NCBI GenBank assembly: GCA_942491105.1
Contig: CALNZX010000012.1
Location: 186,001 to 250,000, forward strand
Direction of reading: 5' to 3'
Source: JBBEAM01 sp942491105
GTDB taxonomy: Bacteria; Pseudomonadota; Alphaproteobacteria; Kiloniellales; DSM-21159
Length of the DNA stretch: 64,000 nt
Part shown: positions 1 through 8,194 of the stretch, piece after piece
Layout of the letters: the number at the start of each line of letters is the position of its first letter
Position numbering within the stretch: the first letter of the stretch is position 1
Translations under genes and position numbers: made by a program
Notes under the pieces: model-generated
What the model was told of the DNA's origin: nothing
What the model saw: the letters and a program-made list of their open reading frames with translations, nothing else
Database searches by the model: none

Positions 1-1880
1 TGTTCCACCGCGATACCGATTACGTGGTCAAGGACGACGCGGTGGTGATCGTCGATGAGTTCACCGGCCGCATGATGGAAGGCCGCCGCTACTCCGAAGG
101 CCTGCATCAGGCGATCGAAGCCAAGGAAGGCGTCACCATCCAGCAGGAGAACCAGACCCTCGCCTCGATCACCTTCCAGAATTACTTCCGGCTGTATCCC
201 AAGCTGGCGGGCATGACCGGCACGGCGATGACCGAAGCCTCCGAATTCGAGGAAATCTACGGCATCGAACCGATCGAGATTCCGACCAACGTCCCGGTCT
301 CGCGCCGCGACAGCGACGACGAGGTCTATCGCACCGCCGAGGAGAAATTCGAGGCCATCGCCCTGCAGATCGAGGAGTGCGTCGCCCGCAAGCAGCCGGT
401 CCTGGTCGGCACGGTGTCGATCGAGAAGTCCGAGCTGCTCTCCGAGCTGCTGAACAAGAAGAAAATTCCCCATGAAGTGCTGAACGCGCGCTATCACGAG
501 CGCGAGGCCTTCATCATCTCCCAGGCCGGCGCGCCGGCCGCCGTGACCATCGCCACCAACATGGCCGGCCGCGGCACCGACATTCAGCTCGGCGGCAACC
601 TGGACATGCGTGTCGCCCAGGAGACGGCGGACATCGAGGACGAGGCCGAGCGCCAGAAAATCGTCGAGAAGATCAAGGCCGAGATCCAGGCCAACCGCGA
701 GATCGTGCTGGCCGCCGGCGGGCTCTTCGTGCTCGGCACCGAGCGCCACGAAAGCCGGCGCATCGACAATCAGCTGCGCGGCCGCTCGGGCCGCCAGGGC
801 GACCCCGGCGCCTCCAAGTTCTTCCTCTCCCTCGACGACGACCTGATGCGCATCTTCGGGTCGGAGCGCATGGATTCCATGCTGCAGCGCCTCGGCCTGC
901 AGAAGGGCGAGGCGATCGTCCATACCTGGGTCAACAAGGCGCTGGAAAAGGCGCAGCAGAAGGTCGAGGCGCGCAACTTCGAGATTCGCAAGAACCTGCT
1001 GCAATACGACGACGTGATGAACGACCAGCGCAAGGTCATCTACGACCAGCGCCGCGATCTGATGAAGACCTCGGACGTCAGCGACACCGTCGACGAGATG
1101 CGCCACGAGATCATCGAGAACGTCGTCACCAAGTACATGCCGCCCGAGGCCTATCCCGAGCAGTGGGAACTCGACTCCCTGCACGAGGAATGCCGCCGGC
1201 TGCTCGGCCTCGACCTGCCGATTCACGACTGGGCCAAGGAAGAGGGCATCGCCGACCAGGAAATGCTGGAGCGTATCCAGAAGGCCAGCGCCGAGAAGAT
1301 GGCGGCCAAGGCCGCCAATTTCGGGCCGGAGACCATGCGCGCCGCCGAAAAGGGCGTGCTGCTCAACGTCCTCGACCGGCAGTGGAAGGACCATCTGCTC
1401 TCTCTCGACCATCTGCGCCACGGCATCGGCCTGCGCGCCTATGGCCAGCGCAATCCGCTCAATGAGTACAAGAGCGAAGCCTTTAATCTGTTCAGCGAGA
1501 TGCTGCTGCACGTGCGCGAGGAGACCACCATGGTCCTCTCCCATGTCGAAATCCGGCAGCGCGACCCAGAGGAAGAGATTATCCCCCGCCGGGCGCCGCA
1601 GCAGACCCAGGAGACGCGCAACGATCCGGCGCTGGCCAGCGGCCCGGCCGAAGGCCAGCTCGCCAGCACCCCGGCCTCCGCGCCGCCGCCGCGCCCCGGA
1701 CGCGCCCGTCAGGTGGCCCGTCCGCAGGCCGGACCCTCCGCGGTCGGCCCGGTCGCCGGCGCCGCCACCGCCGAGATCGACAAGAACGATCCCAATACCT
1801 GGGGCAAGGTGCCGCGCAACGCCCCCTGCCCCTGCGGCTCCGGCAAGAAGTTCAAGCACTGCCACGGCAAGGCATCCTAG
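1..1880 (+). CDS. secA: Preprotein translocase ATPase SecA, C-terminal part (5' end outside window)
   Basis: SecA is the ATPase motor that drives unfolded preproteins through SecYEG at the inner membrane. The frame is open from base 3, so the gene enters from the left and about 626 codons are visible; the usual length is about 900. The second helicase-like nucleotide-binding domain is seen in TNMAGRGTDIQLGG (near 560-600) and GRSGRQGDPG (near 780-810), followed by helical scaffold and wing regions. A Pro/Ala-rich linker then leads to the C-terminal zinc-binding tail CPCGSGKKFKHCHG, which binds SecB and lipid. The zinc ligands are intact. The GTG at 24 is internal and not a start. Identification is certain. 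Confidence 0.98.
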   Translation, partial: FHRDTDYVVKDDAVVIVDEFTGRMMEGRRYSEGLHQAIEAKEGVTIQQENQTLASITFQNYFRLYPKLAGMTGTAMTEASEFEEIYGIEPIEIPTNVPVSRRDSDDEVYRTAEEKFEAIALQIEECVARKQPVLVGTVSIEKSELLSELLNKKKIPHEVLNARYHEREAFIISQAGAPAAVTIATNMAGRGTDIQLGGNLDMRVAQETADIEDEAERQKIVEKIKAEIQANREIVLAAGGLFVLGTERHESRRIDNQLRGRSGRQGDPGASKFFLSLDDDLMRIFGSERMDSMLQRLGLQKGEAIVHTWVNKALEKAQQKVEARNFEIRKNLLQYDDVMNDQRKVIYDQRRDLMKTSDVSDTVDEMRHEIIENVVTKYMPPEAYPEQWELDSLHEECRRLLGLDLPIHDWAKEEGIADQEMLERIQKASAEKMAAKAANFGPETMRAAEKGVLLNVLDRQWKDHLLSLDHLRHGIGLRAYGQRNPLNEYKSEAFNLFSEMLLHVREETTMVLSHVEIRQRDPEEEIIPRRAPQQTQETRNDPALASGPAEGQLASTPASAPPPRPGRARQVARPQAGPSAVGPVAGAATAEIDKNDPNTWGKVPRNAPCPCGSGKKFKHCHGKAS

Positions 1881-1918
1881 CCGGCGGCCGGATTCGACGC
1901 CGGGACGCGGTCTAGAGC

Positions 1919-2098
1919 GTGCTGTACTTTCTGTTCTTCTGGATCATCCCGGCGATCGCCGCCTATGTGCTGTTCTACAAATACGGGCATGTCCTCGCCC
2001 GCCGCGTCGGCCGCGCCTGGACCAACAGGATTTTCGCCGGAGGCTGCCTCCTGCTGATCGCCGCCCTGGTCTTCGTGACACACCTGAGGGGCATGTGA
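1919..2098 (+). CDS. Small two-helix membrane protein (59 aa), unknown function
   Basis: A GTG-initiated frame of 59 codons lies 38 bases after secA. It begins VLYFLFFWIIPAIAAYV, clearly hydrophobic. A basic loop (ARRVGRAWTNR) follows, then a second hydrophobic stretch near residues 41-53 and a short basic end. This is the layout of a two-helix inner membrane protein with a positively charged loop. No Shine-Dalgarno stands out and no family is recognised. The amphipathic and hydrophobic pattern in this frame, absent from the competing frames, is the main reason to call it. It could be a chance open frame. Confidence 0.45.
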   Translation: MLYFLFFWIIPAIAAYVLFYKYGHVLARRVGRAWTNRIFAGGCLLLIAALVFVTHLRGM

Positions 2099-2220
2099 CG
2101 GCCGGCTTTCCACGGTTTGCCCGGCTTGGCGCGAGCTGCTAGCCTCGAATCCCAGCCGGGTGTTTCGCGAATAAAGTCAGAAGACCTAAGCTTTCCGCGC
2201 TCTGTCAGAAGCAGCCCAAC

Positions 2221-2919
2221 TTGCAGATTCACTACTACCAGACGGCGGTCCTGACGCTTCTCACGCAGAAGCCGCGGCTGCGCATCGTGGTCGTCGGCGC
2301 CAATGACGGCAAACACAACGACCCGATCTACGAGACGATCAGGCAGAACATGGCCGAGCGGGTTGACCTGGTGCTTTTCGAGCCGCAGCGGGATCTGATT
2401 CCCTACCTTGACGCGAACTACAGCTTCGTCGCCGAACGCCATGTGATAAACGCGGCCATCGGCGAGGGCGAAACGATGACGCTCTACACCATCCGCAAAG
2501 ACTACTGGGCGCAGATGCAGCCCGAATACGCCGTGAACTGGCCCCTGTACCGCGCCCCGAGCGGCGTCACCTCGTCGCGGCGGGATAAGGTCGAGGAATG
2601 GGTGCGCAAGATGCTTGGCGAGACTGCCGACCTGGAGCGCATCATCGAACAAATCACGGTGCCCGCCCGCCGGCTTGTCGATGTCTTGGAAGAAAACGGC
2701 ATCCCGCGGGAGATCGACGTCCTGCAGGTCGATGTCGAGGGCGAGGACGACACCGCGATCCATTGCTGCGATATCGCGGCAACGCGGCCGGCCGTGATCC
2801 ACTGCGAGACCCATCACCTGGGCATCGAGCGCATCCGCCGTCTCTGCGACTACTTGGCCGAACAGGGCTACCGGATCGTCAGCATGAAAGGCGAAGCCCT
2901 GGCGATACGCAAGGCGTGA
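2221..2919 (+). CDS. FkbM family methyltransferase
   Basis: This is a SAM-dependent methyltransferase of the FkbM type, a family that usually O-methylates sugars or small metabolites. The glycine-rich SAM site is VVVGANDG (residues about 23-30). The acidic strand end LVLFEP is near 50, and the FkbM core VLQVDVEGEDD is near 167-177. The length of 232 aa fits a single domain. The start is uncertain: the frame is open back to 2143 without ATG or GTG, so TTG at 2221 is the best available start and its ribosome site is weak. The gene stands alone between secA and a HIT gene. The substrate cannot be inferred. Confidence 0.8.
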   Translation: MQIHYYQTAVLTLLTQKPRLRIVVVGANDGKHNDPIYETIRQNMAERVDLVLFEPQRDLIPYLDANYSFVAERHVINAAIGEGETMTLYTIRKDYWAQMQPEYAVNWPLYRAPSGVTSSRRDKVEEWVRKMLGETADLERIIEQITVPARRLVDVLEENGIPREIDVLQVDVEGEDDTAIHCCDIAATRPAVIHCETHHLGIERIRRLCDYLAEQGYRIVSMKGEALAIRKA

Positions 2920-2992
2920 GGCGGCGCCTGGCGCCTCTATACCCCGGTTTCCTTATTCCCGCCGCCGCATTCCCCGCCGCGTAAAAAGCTTT

Positions 2993-3009
2993 ATCGGAGG
3001 CGCTCCGAT
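2993..3009. other. Small perfect hairpin in the intergenic region
   Basis: The 7-bp arms ATCGGAG and CTCCGAT are separated by gcg, between the FkbM gene and the HIT gene. No T tract follows on the plus strand, so it is a poor intrinsic terminator. It could be a protein-binding site or mRNA stabiliser. The rest of 2920-3102 shows nothing recognisable. Confidence 0.3.
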
Positions 3010-3102
3010 GCGGCAGTATTCCGATGCGCCTACGCGCGGGATAGCTGGAACGGCGCCGGATGTTTACCTCCTCCTATCGGCCCAGAGCTTGGAAAGCGAA
3101 GC

Positions 3103-3519
3103 ATGTCTGAGTGCATATTTTGCAAGATCGTCGGCAAGGAGCTTCCGGCGCAGATCGTCCACGAGGATGACCGGGTCATGGCCATCCTGGATGTCGGGCA
3201 TGTCAATCCCGGCCATACGCTCGTCCTGTCCAAGCGCCACGCGGAAACCCTGCTGGATGCGGAGGAGGACCTGGCCGCCCATGCGTTTCGCATCGCCTGG
3301 CGCATCGCGCAGGCCCTGAACGCCGCCTTGCCGTCCGAGGGGATGACCGTCCTGCAGGCGAACCGGCCCGCCGGTTTCCAGACCGTTCCGCATTTCCATC
3401 TGCATGTCCTGCCCCGCTTCGCAGGGGACGGCGTGGAACTGGCCTGGCCGAGGAAAAACCCCTCGCAGGAGCAACTGGCGGACTATGCCGCCGCGCTGCG
3501 CGAGGCCCTGGCGGGATAA
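3103..3519 (+). CDS. HIT family nucleotide hydrolase/transferase
   Basis: A 138-aa histidine-triad protein of the Hint/Ap4A-hydrolase group, which hydrolyses nucleoside phosphoramidates or dinucleoside polyphosphates. The triad is seen in HFHLHVLPR with His97, His99 and His101. The N-terminal CIFCKIV motif, common in bacterial Hint proteins, gives a possible metal-binding Cys pair. ATG at 3103 is preceded by a purine-rich GGAAAGCGAAGC. The next small gene follows by 43 bases on the same strand, so the two may be co-transcribed. Exact substrate unknown. Confidence 0.92.
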   Translation: MSECIFCKIVGKELPAQIVHEDDRVMAILDVGHVNPGHTLVLSKRHAETLLDAEEDLAAHAFRIAWRIAQALNAALPSEGMTVLQANRPAGFQTVPHFHLHVLPRFAGDGVELAWPRKNPSQEQLADYAAALREALAG

Positions 3520-3562
3520 CTCCACCAAATCAAAGACATCCCTGCGAAAGGCTTGTCCAGCC

Positions 3563-3751
3563 ATGGCAAATCATAAACGCAAAGGCCCGAAATCGACCCG
3601 CGCGGGCTGCATGCTTTGTAAGCCCCACAAGCGGCAGGGTACCCGTCTTGCCGAGCGCCAGCGCTTTTCCAGCACACGCAAGATCGTCATGGGCGCGGAG
3701 CAGATTTCCGAAGCTTTGGGAAAGCGCGGCGACTTAGGGAAGGCTTCCTAG
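3563..3751 (+). CDS. Conserved small basic protein with AGCxLCKPxK motif
   Basis: A 62-aa basic protein starting MANHKRKGPK, with a Cys pair in AGCMLCKP (Cys16, Cys19) and further Lys/Arg clusters. Short proteins of this pattern occur widely in proteobacteria without assigned function. The Cys pair and charge suggest nucleic-acid or metal binding, which is inference. The gene begins 43 bases after the HIT gene and converges with accA, overlapping its 3' end by 4 bases (3748-3751). Confidence 0.65.
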   Translation: MANHKRKGPKSTRAGCMLCKPHKRQGTRLAERQRFSSTRKIVMGAEQISEALGKRGDLGKAS

Positions 3752-4704
3752 CCCAGCCCCTTCTGGCCCATGTCGAGGTACTTCTGGCGGCGCTGCGTCT
3801 TGAGCGCCGGGCCGTCCTCGCGGCGCAGGGAGACCAGCGCCTTCTCGATGGTGTCGCCGACCGCCTTGTAGGTCGCCTTGGGGTCGCGGTGGGCGCCGCC
3901 CAGGGGTTCCTTGACGATGCCGTCGATGACGCCGAGCTTCGCGAGATCCTCGGCGGTCAGGCGGAGCTGCTCGGCCGCCTCCTGGGCCTGGTCGCCGCTG
4001 CGCCAGAGGATCGAGGCACAGCCTTCCGGCGAGATCACCGAATAGATCGCATGCTCCAGCATGAAGACCTTGTCGGCGGTGGCGATGGCGATAGCACCGC
4101 CGGAACCGCCCTCGCCGATGACCACGGAGATCACCGGCACCTCGAGCTTCAGGCAGACCTCGATGGAGCGGGCGATGGCCTCGGCCTGGCCGCGCTCCTC
4201 GGCGCCGATGCCCGGATAGGCGCCGGCGGTATCGACCAGGGTGACGACCGGCAGGCCGAAACGCCCGGCCAGATCCATCAAGCGCTGGGCCTTGCGGTAG
4301 CCCTCGGGCCGAGTCATGCCGAAATTGTGGGTGACGCGGCTGGTGGTGTCGCTGCCCTTTTCCTGGCCGATGAACAGGCAGGAATAGCCGCGGAAGCGGC
4401 CCAGGCCGCCGATCAGCGCCTTGTCCTCGGCGAAGGCCCGATCGCCGGCCAGCGGCGTGAAATCGTCAACCAATTCAGCCATGTAGTCGGAGAAATGCGG
4501 GCGCTCGGGATGGCGCGCGACCAGCGCCTTCTGCCAGGGCGTCAGCTTGCTGTAGGTGCTGGTGAGCAGCCGCTCGGCCTTGCCTTGGAGCTTGCTCACT
4601 TCCTCGGCGATGTTGATCTCATCGTCGTCGGAGAGGTGGCGCAGCTCCTCGATCTTGCCTTCGAGCTCGGCGATCGGCTTCTCGAATTCGAGAAAGTGCT
4701 TCAT
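3748..4704 (-). CDS. accA: Acetyl-CoA carboxylase carboxyltransferase subunit alpha
   Basis: AccA forms, with AccD, the carboxyltransferase that moves CO2 from carboxybiotin to acetyl-CoA, the first step of fatty acid synthesis in the cytosol. The 318-aa length matches the family. Typical sequence includes the N-terminal FEKPIAELEGKIEEL helix, the substrate-site region VDTAGAYPGIGAEERGQ (middle) and VIGEGGSGGAIAI, followed by YSVISPEGCASILWR. ATG at 4704 starts the standard N terminus MKHFLEFEKP. It is monocistronic here, transcribed away from the TPP riboswitch. Confidence 0.98.
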   Translation of the reverse strand: MKHFLEFEKPIAELEGKIEELRHLSDDDEINIAEEVSKLQGKAERLLTSTYSKLTPWQKALVARHPERPHFSDYMAELVDDFTPLAGDRAFAEDKALIGGLGRFRGYSCLFIGQEKGSDTTSRVTHNFGMTRPEGYRKAQRLMDLAGRFGLPVVTLVDTAGAYPGIGAEERGQAEAIARSIEVCLKLEVPVISVVIGEGGSGGAIAIATADKVFMLEHAIYSVISPEGCASILWRSGDQAQEAAEQLRLTAEDLAKLGVIDGIVKEPLGGAHRDPKATYKAVGDTIEKALVSLRREDGPALKTQRRQKYLDMGQKGLG

Positions 4705-4780
4705 CCGCGCGTCTTAGCATAGGGTTTCGTCCAGCGCGAGACTTGACGCAGACAAAAACGCGGCTCAGGTTGCGCGCGTT

Positions 4781-4888
4781 CCTAGGGGAGCCGGATTTCC
4801 GGCTGAGAGGGATGGCGCGGCATCGAGCCGCGCAGCACCGACTCTTAGAACCTGATCCGGGTCATACCGGCGCGAGGGAAGGAACGGG
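4781..4888 (+). promoter_or_regulatory. TPP riboswitch (THI element) aptamer
   Basis: Signature segments of the thiamine pyrophosphate aptamer are present in order. GGGGAGCC is near 4785, CTGAGAGG near 4803, and a variable GC-rich hairpin (gcgcggc/gccgcgc) spans about 4816-4833. ACCTGATCCGGGTCATACCGG lies at about 4850-4870, and GCGAGGGAAGG follows. These correspond to the pyrimidine- and pyrophosphate-sensing arms. It lies upstream of a gene for a thiamine-precursor binding protein, as expected. TPP should repress that gene. Confidence 0.95.
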
Positions 4889-4918
4889 CTTTCGGAACTA
4901 GGCGTAATCCGCCGTCGG

Positions 4919-4945
4919 CCTCCTCGCGCTTTTCTACAGAGGAGG
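4919..4945 (+). promoter_or_regulatory. Shine-Dalgarno sequestering stem (riboswitch expression platform)
   Basis: CCTCCTC (4919-4925) is perfectly complementary to GAGGAGG (4939-4945), the ribosome site for ATG 4950, across a 13-base loop. When formed it would hide the ribosome site. The aptamer segment GCGAGG (4872-4877) can pair instead with CCTCGC (4922-4927), which gives an anti-sequestor. This suggests translational control by TPP. The pairing is visible in the sequence; the switching is inferred. Confidence 0.7.
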
Positions 4946-4949
4946 TGTC

Positions 4950-5901
4950 ATGTTCCGTATGCTCTCAGCCGCTTTGCTGGCTTTCATTACTCGCCCTGCC
5001 CACCCAGTCCCTGGCCGCCGAGCAAGCGCGGAAACTCACCCTGCTGCTCGATTGGTTCGTCAACCCGGACCACGCGCCGCTTATCGTCGCCCTGGAGAAG
5101 GGTTTCTTCGCCGAGGAGGGGCTGGAGATCGAGGTGATCGAGCCCGCCGACCCCAACGATCCGCCGAAGCTGGTCGCCGCCGGCAAGGCCGATCTCGCCG
5201 TAAGCTATCAGCCGCAGCTGCACATGCAGGCCGCCGCCGGGCTGCCGCTGGTGCGCATCGCCACGCTGGTGGGCACGCCGCTCAACACCCTGCTGGCGCT
5301 GGCCGATGGCCCGGTCGAGAGCCTGGCCGATCTCAAGGGCCGCAAGGTCGGCTTTTCGGTCGGCGGCTTCGAGGACGCGCTGCTCGCCGCCATGCTGGCC
5401 GAGGTGGGAGTGGCCATCGAGGACGTCGAGCTGATCAACATCAACTTTTCGCTGTCCCCGGCCTTGCTGTCCGGTCAGGTCGACGCGGTGATCGGCGCCT
5501 TCCGCAACTTCGAGATCAACCAGCTCGAACTGCTGGGGGCGGCGGGGCGGCCCTTCTACGTCGAGGAGCACGGCGTTCCGGCCTACGACGAGCTGATCCT
5601 GATCGCCGGTCGCGAGCGTCTCGACGACCCGCGCCTGCCCGCCTTCCTGCGCGCTCTGGAGCGCGGCGTGCTCTATCTGATCAACCATCCAGAGGAGTCC
5701 TGGGAGCTCTTCGCCGGCTATGGGGACGGCCTGGACGACGAACTCAACCGCCGCGCCTGGGCCGACACCCTGCCGCGCTTCGCGCTGCGCCCGGCGGCCT
5801 TGGATAGCGGCCGCTACCGCCGCTTCGCGGAGTTCCTGATCGCCCAGGGCGTGATCGAGTCCGCGCCGCCGCTGGAAAGCTATGCCGTGGAGCTGGAGTA
5901 A
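4950..5901 (+). CDS. thiY: ABC transporter substrate-binding protein for thiamine precursor (ThiY/NMT1-like), with frameshift in the signal peptide
   Basis: The mature part begins near KLTLLLDWFVNPDHAPL and continues with EKGFFAEEGLEIEVI and KADLAVSYQPQ, typical of periplasmic binding proteins for formyl-aminopyrimidine/HMP (ThiY, NMT1 family). ATG 4950 has a good GAGGAGG four bases upstream and encodes a signal-peptide start, MFRMLSAALLAF. After about 12 codons the reading must move by one base (near 4985-4990) to reach LLALPTQSLAA and the mature protein. The alternative start GTG 4945 keeps one frame but overlaps the ribosome site and gives a non-signal-like N terminus. No permease or ATPase gene follows. 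Riboswitch control supports the thiamine role. The frameshift may be real or a sequence error. Confidence 0.82.
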
Positions 5902-5908
5902 ACGCAAA

Positions 5909-5934
5909 ACGGCCGCCCCGTGAGGGGCGGCCGT
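5909..5934 (-). terminator. Rho-independent terminator between convergent genes
   Basis: Perfect 11-bp arms ACGGCCGCCCC and GGGGCGGCCGT flank a GTGA loop. Read on the minus strand, a TTTT run follows, so it serves best for the malyl-CoA lyase gene. The hairpin may also slow transcription from the thiY side. Confidence 0.8.
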
Positions 5935-5959
5935 GCGCGTAACCGGAAGCCGCTGAAGC

Positions 5960-7072
5960 TTACTTCTTCGCGGCGGCCTTCTTGGCCGGGGCCTTCTTCG
6001 CAGCCGCCTTCTTAGCAGGAGCCTTCTTGGCCGGAGCTTTCTTCGCGGGAGCCTTCTTGGCCGCGGCTTTCTTGGCCGGCGCCTTCTTGCGGTCCGCCCT
6101 GGCGATGGCGGCGGCCTTCTGCACCATGACCTCGGCCTGCTTGATCGAGGCGATGTCGATCAGACGGCCGTCGAGGGCCACCGCGCCCTTGCCGTCCTTG
6201 GCCGCCTGCTTCATCGCGGCGATGATGCGCTTGGCCTTCTCGACCTCGGCCTTGGAGGGCGAGTTGATCTCGTTGGCCAGATCGACCTGGCTGGGGTGGA
6301 TCGCCCACTTGCCCTCGCAGCCGAGCACCGCGGCGCGGTTGGCCTGGGCGCGATAGCCATCGGGATCGCCGAAGTCGCCGAAGGGTCCGTCGATGGGACG
6401 CAGGCCGTTGGCGCGGGCGGCGACCACCATGCGCGCGACCGCGTAGTGCCACATGTCGCCCCAGTGATAGTCACGCGGAGCGCCGTCCTCGGTTTTGTCG
6501 GTCAGCACGCCGTAGAGGGCGTTGGGGCCGCCGATCACGGTGGTGCGCGCCTTGGTCGAGGCGGCGTAGTCGGCGACGCCGAAATGCAGCGATTCGTTGC
6601 GCATCGAGGCACCGGCGATCTCGTCGACATTGGCCATGCCGAGCGCGGTCTCGATGATGATCTCGAAGCCGATCCGCTTCTTGCGGTTCATGGCGTCCTC
6701 GACCTGGGTAACCAGCATATCGACGGCGTAGATATCGGCGGCGGTGCCGGCCTTGGGGATCATGATCAGGTCGAGACGCTCGCCGGTCTGCTCGATCACG
6801 TCGACGACGTCGCGGTACATGTAATGGGTATCGAGGCCATTGATCCGGACCGAGAGAGTCTTGTCCCCCCAATTGATCTCGTTGATGGCCTTGATGACGT
6901 TCTTGCGCGCCTGGACCTTGTCGTCCGGGGCCACGGCATCCTCGAGATCGAGAAAAATGACGTCGGCCGTGGACTCCGCGGCCTTCTCCAGAAAACGGTA
7001 GTTGCTGCCGGGCACGGCGAGCTCACTGCGGTTAAGGCGCGCGGGCGCCTGTTCGATGAGGGTAAAGGACAT
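5960..7072 (-). CDS. mcl1: L-malyl-CoA/beta-methylmalyl-CoA lyase (HpcH/HpaI family) with Lys/Ala/Pro-rich tail
   Basis: The first ~325 residues match the Mcl1 enzyme of Rhodobacter type, which reversibly cleaves malyl-CoA to acetyl-CoA and glyoxylate and methylmalyl-CoA to propionyl-CoA and glyoxylate (ethylmalonyl-CoA and related pathways). Seen are ADVIFLDLEDAVAPDD (metal/CoA site), SVRINGLDT, LIMIPKAG, GFEIIIET, DGPFGDF, GKWAIHPSQV and the end RLIDIASIKQAEVM. Residues ~328-370 form a repeated KKAPAKKAAAKK tail that the known enzyme of about 318 aa lacks. The tail resembles bacterial histone H1-like domains. The specific lyase activity is assigned by similarity; the role of the tail is unknown. 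Confidence 0.85.
   Translation of the reverse strand: MSFTLIEQAPARLNRSELAVPGSNYRFLEKAAESTADVIFLDLEDAVAPDDKVQARKNVIKAINEINWGDKTLSVRINGLDTHYMYRDVVDVIEQTGERLDLIMIPKAGTAADIYAVDMLVTQVEDAMNRKKRIGFEIIIETALGMANVDEIAGASMRNESLHFGVADYAASTKARTTVIGGPNALYGVLTDKTEDGAPRDYHWGDMWHYAVARMVVAARANGLRPIDGPFGDFGDPDGYRAQANRAAVLGCEGKWAIHPSQVDLANEINSPSKAEVEKAKRIIAAMKQAAKDGKGAVALDGRLIDIASIKQAEVMVQKAAAIARADRKKAPAKKAAAKKAPAKKAPAKKAPAKKAAAKKAPAKKAAAKK
5963..6088 (-). repeat. Tandem short repeats encoding (PAKKA)n tail
   Basis: About eight imperfect 12- to 15-base units of the type GCCTTCTTGGCCGGA (plus-strand reading) encode the Ala-Pro-Ala-Lys-Lys tail of the malyl-CoA lyase. Such arrays can change length by slippage; all visible units keep the frame. 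Confidence 0.8.
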
Positions 7073-7231
7073 TCGATTCCCCTTGGGTCAAAGCGATCAG
7101 ATGAAAGAGAGCAAGCGCGCATCGACGGATGCCTGGAACCTGCTCACGGATGTTTCTTTGCTGGTATTACGCCATCTATCGCGCAGCATTCAACCGCGCC
7201 GTTGCACCGGTCTGCGCCACAGACCGGTCGA

Positions 7232-8185
7232 TTATCCCTTGCGCGCCAGGGGATGATGCTCGGCGACCAGGGATTTGAGCCGCTCGTTGAGGACGTGGGT
7301 GTAGATCTGCGTGGTCGAGATGTCGGCGTGGCCGAGCATCTGCTGCACCGCGCGCAGATCGGCGCCGTGATCGAGCAGATGGCTGGCGAAGGCATGGCGC
7401 AGGACATGCGGCGAAACCTTGGAGGGCGGAATGCCCGCCTCGATCGCGAGCTCCTTGAGCAGCTGCGCGACCCGGTGCCGGGTCAGATGGCCGTCGCGGC
7501 CGCGCGAGGGGAACAGCCAGGCGGATTCCGCGCCGGGCTTGAGGTAGCCCCGCCGGGCGCCGCGATAGGCCACCAGAGCGGCGCGCGCCTCCTCGCCGAG
7601 GGGAATCATCCGCTCCTTGCCGCCCTTGCCGCGCACGATCAGCACCCGCGGATCGCGGGCGACCGCCGAAAGCGGCAGGGTGACCAGCTCCGAAATCCGC
7701 AGCCCGGTGGCATAGAGCACCTCGATCAAGGCGCGCAGACGCAGACCCTCGGCACCGGCGCGCGCGCGCGCGGCGTCCAGCAGGGCCTCGACCTCGGCTT
7801 CGTTGAGGACCTTGGGCAGGCTGCGCCCCTGGCGCGGCGAGTCGATGCCGCTCGCCGGGTTGTCCGCGCGCAGGCCTTCGGCAAAGAGGAAGCGGTAGAA
7901 CTGGCGCAGCGCGGAGAGCCGCCGGGCCAGGGTGCGCGCGGCCATGCCCCTAGCCGACTGCCCGGCCAGGTAGCCGCGAATCGCCTCGGTTCCGGCCTCC
8001 TCCACCGGGGTGGCGCCGAGCGAAGTTGAGAAATCCAGGAGGTCGCGCCGGTAGGCTTCCAGGGTATTGGGCGAGGCACCGCGTTCGGCGGACAGCATTT
8101 CCAGGAAGCTCTCGACATGCCGGGATAGCGGGCCGGGCTCGTTCCGGCCGCCTCCCGCGCGTCCTTGCCGTTCGCTCCTGGACAT
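7232..8185 (-). CDS. xerD: Site-specific tyrosine recombinase XerD
   Basis: XerD acts with XerC at dif to resolve chromosome dimers at division. The 317-aa protein has the N-terminal SAM-like DNA-binding domain and a C-terminal catalytic domain. The latter shows the Arg of YATGLRISEL, HVLRHAFASHLL (His-x-x-Arg), LGHADISTTQIYTHV (second His and the Tyr nucleophile). The context next to aroK-aroB is the usual alphaproteobacterial one and argues for the housekeeping enzyme rather than a phage integrase. The upstream exported-protein gene lies 9 bases away on the same strand. Confidence 0.93.
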   Translation of the reverse strand: MSRSERQGRAGGGRNEPGPLSRHVESFLEMLSAERGASPNTLEAYRRDLLDFSTSLGATPVEEAGTEAIRGYLAGQSARGMAARTLARRLSALRQFYRFLFAEGLRADNPASGIDSPRQGRSLPKVLNEAEVEALLDAARARAGAEGLRLRALIEVLYATGLRISELVTLPLSAVARDPRVLIVRGKGGKERMIPLGEEARAALVAYRGARRGYLKPGAESAWLFPSRGRDGHLTRHRVAQLLKELAIEAGIPPSKVSPHVLRHAFASHLLDHGADLRAVQQMLGHADISTTQIYTHVLNERLKSLVAEHHPLARKG

Positions 8186-8194
8186 CGCCGCCGG

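Noticed and set aside
5963..6088. Repeat array at the malyl-CoA lyase end as a CRISPR
   Set aside because: Units are 12-15 bases, contiguous and coding; no spacers.
6296..8029. 577-codon plus-strand open frame
   Set aside because: Antisense of the malyl-CoA lyase and xerD.
7232..8185. Tyrosine recombinase as the integrase of the phage-like block
   Set aside because: It is 21 kb away, sits in the conserved xerD-aroK context and is typical XerD.
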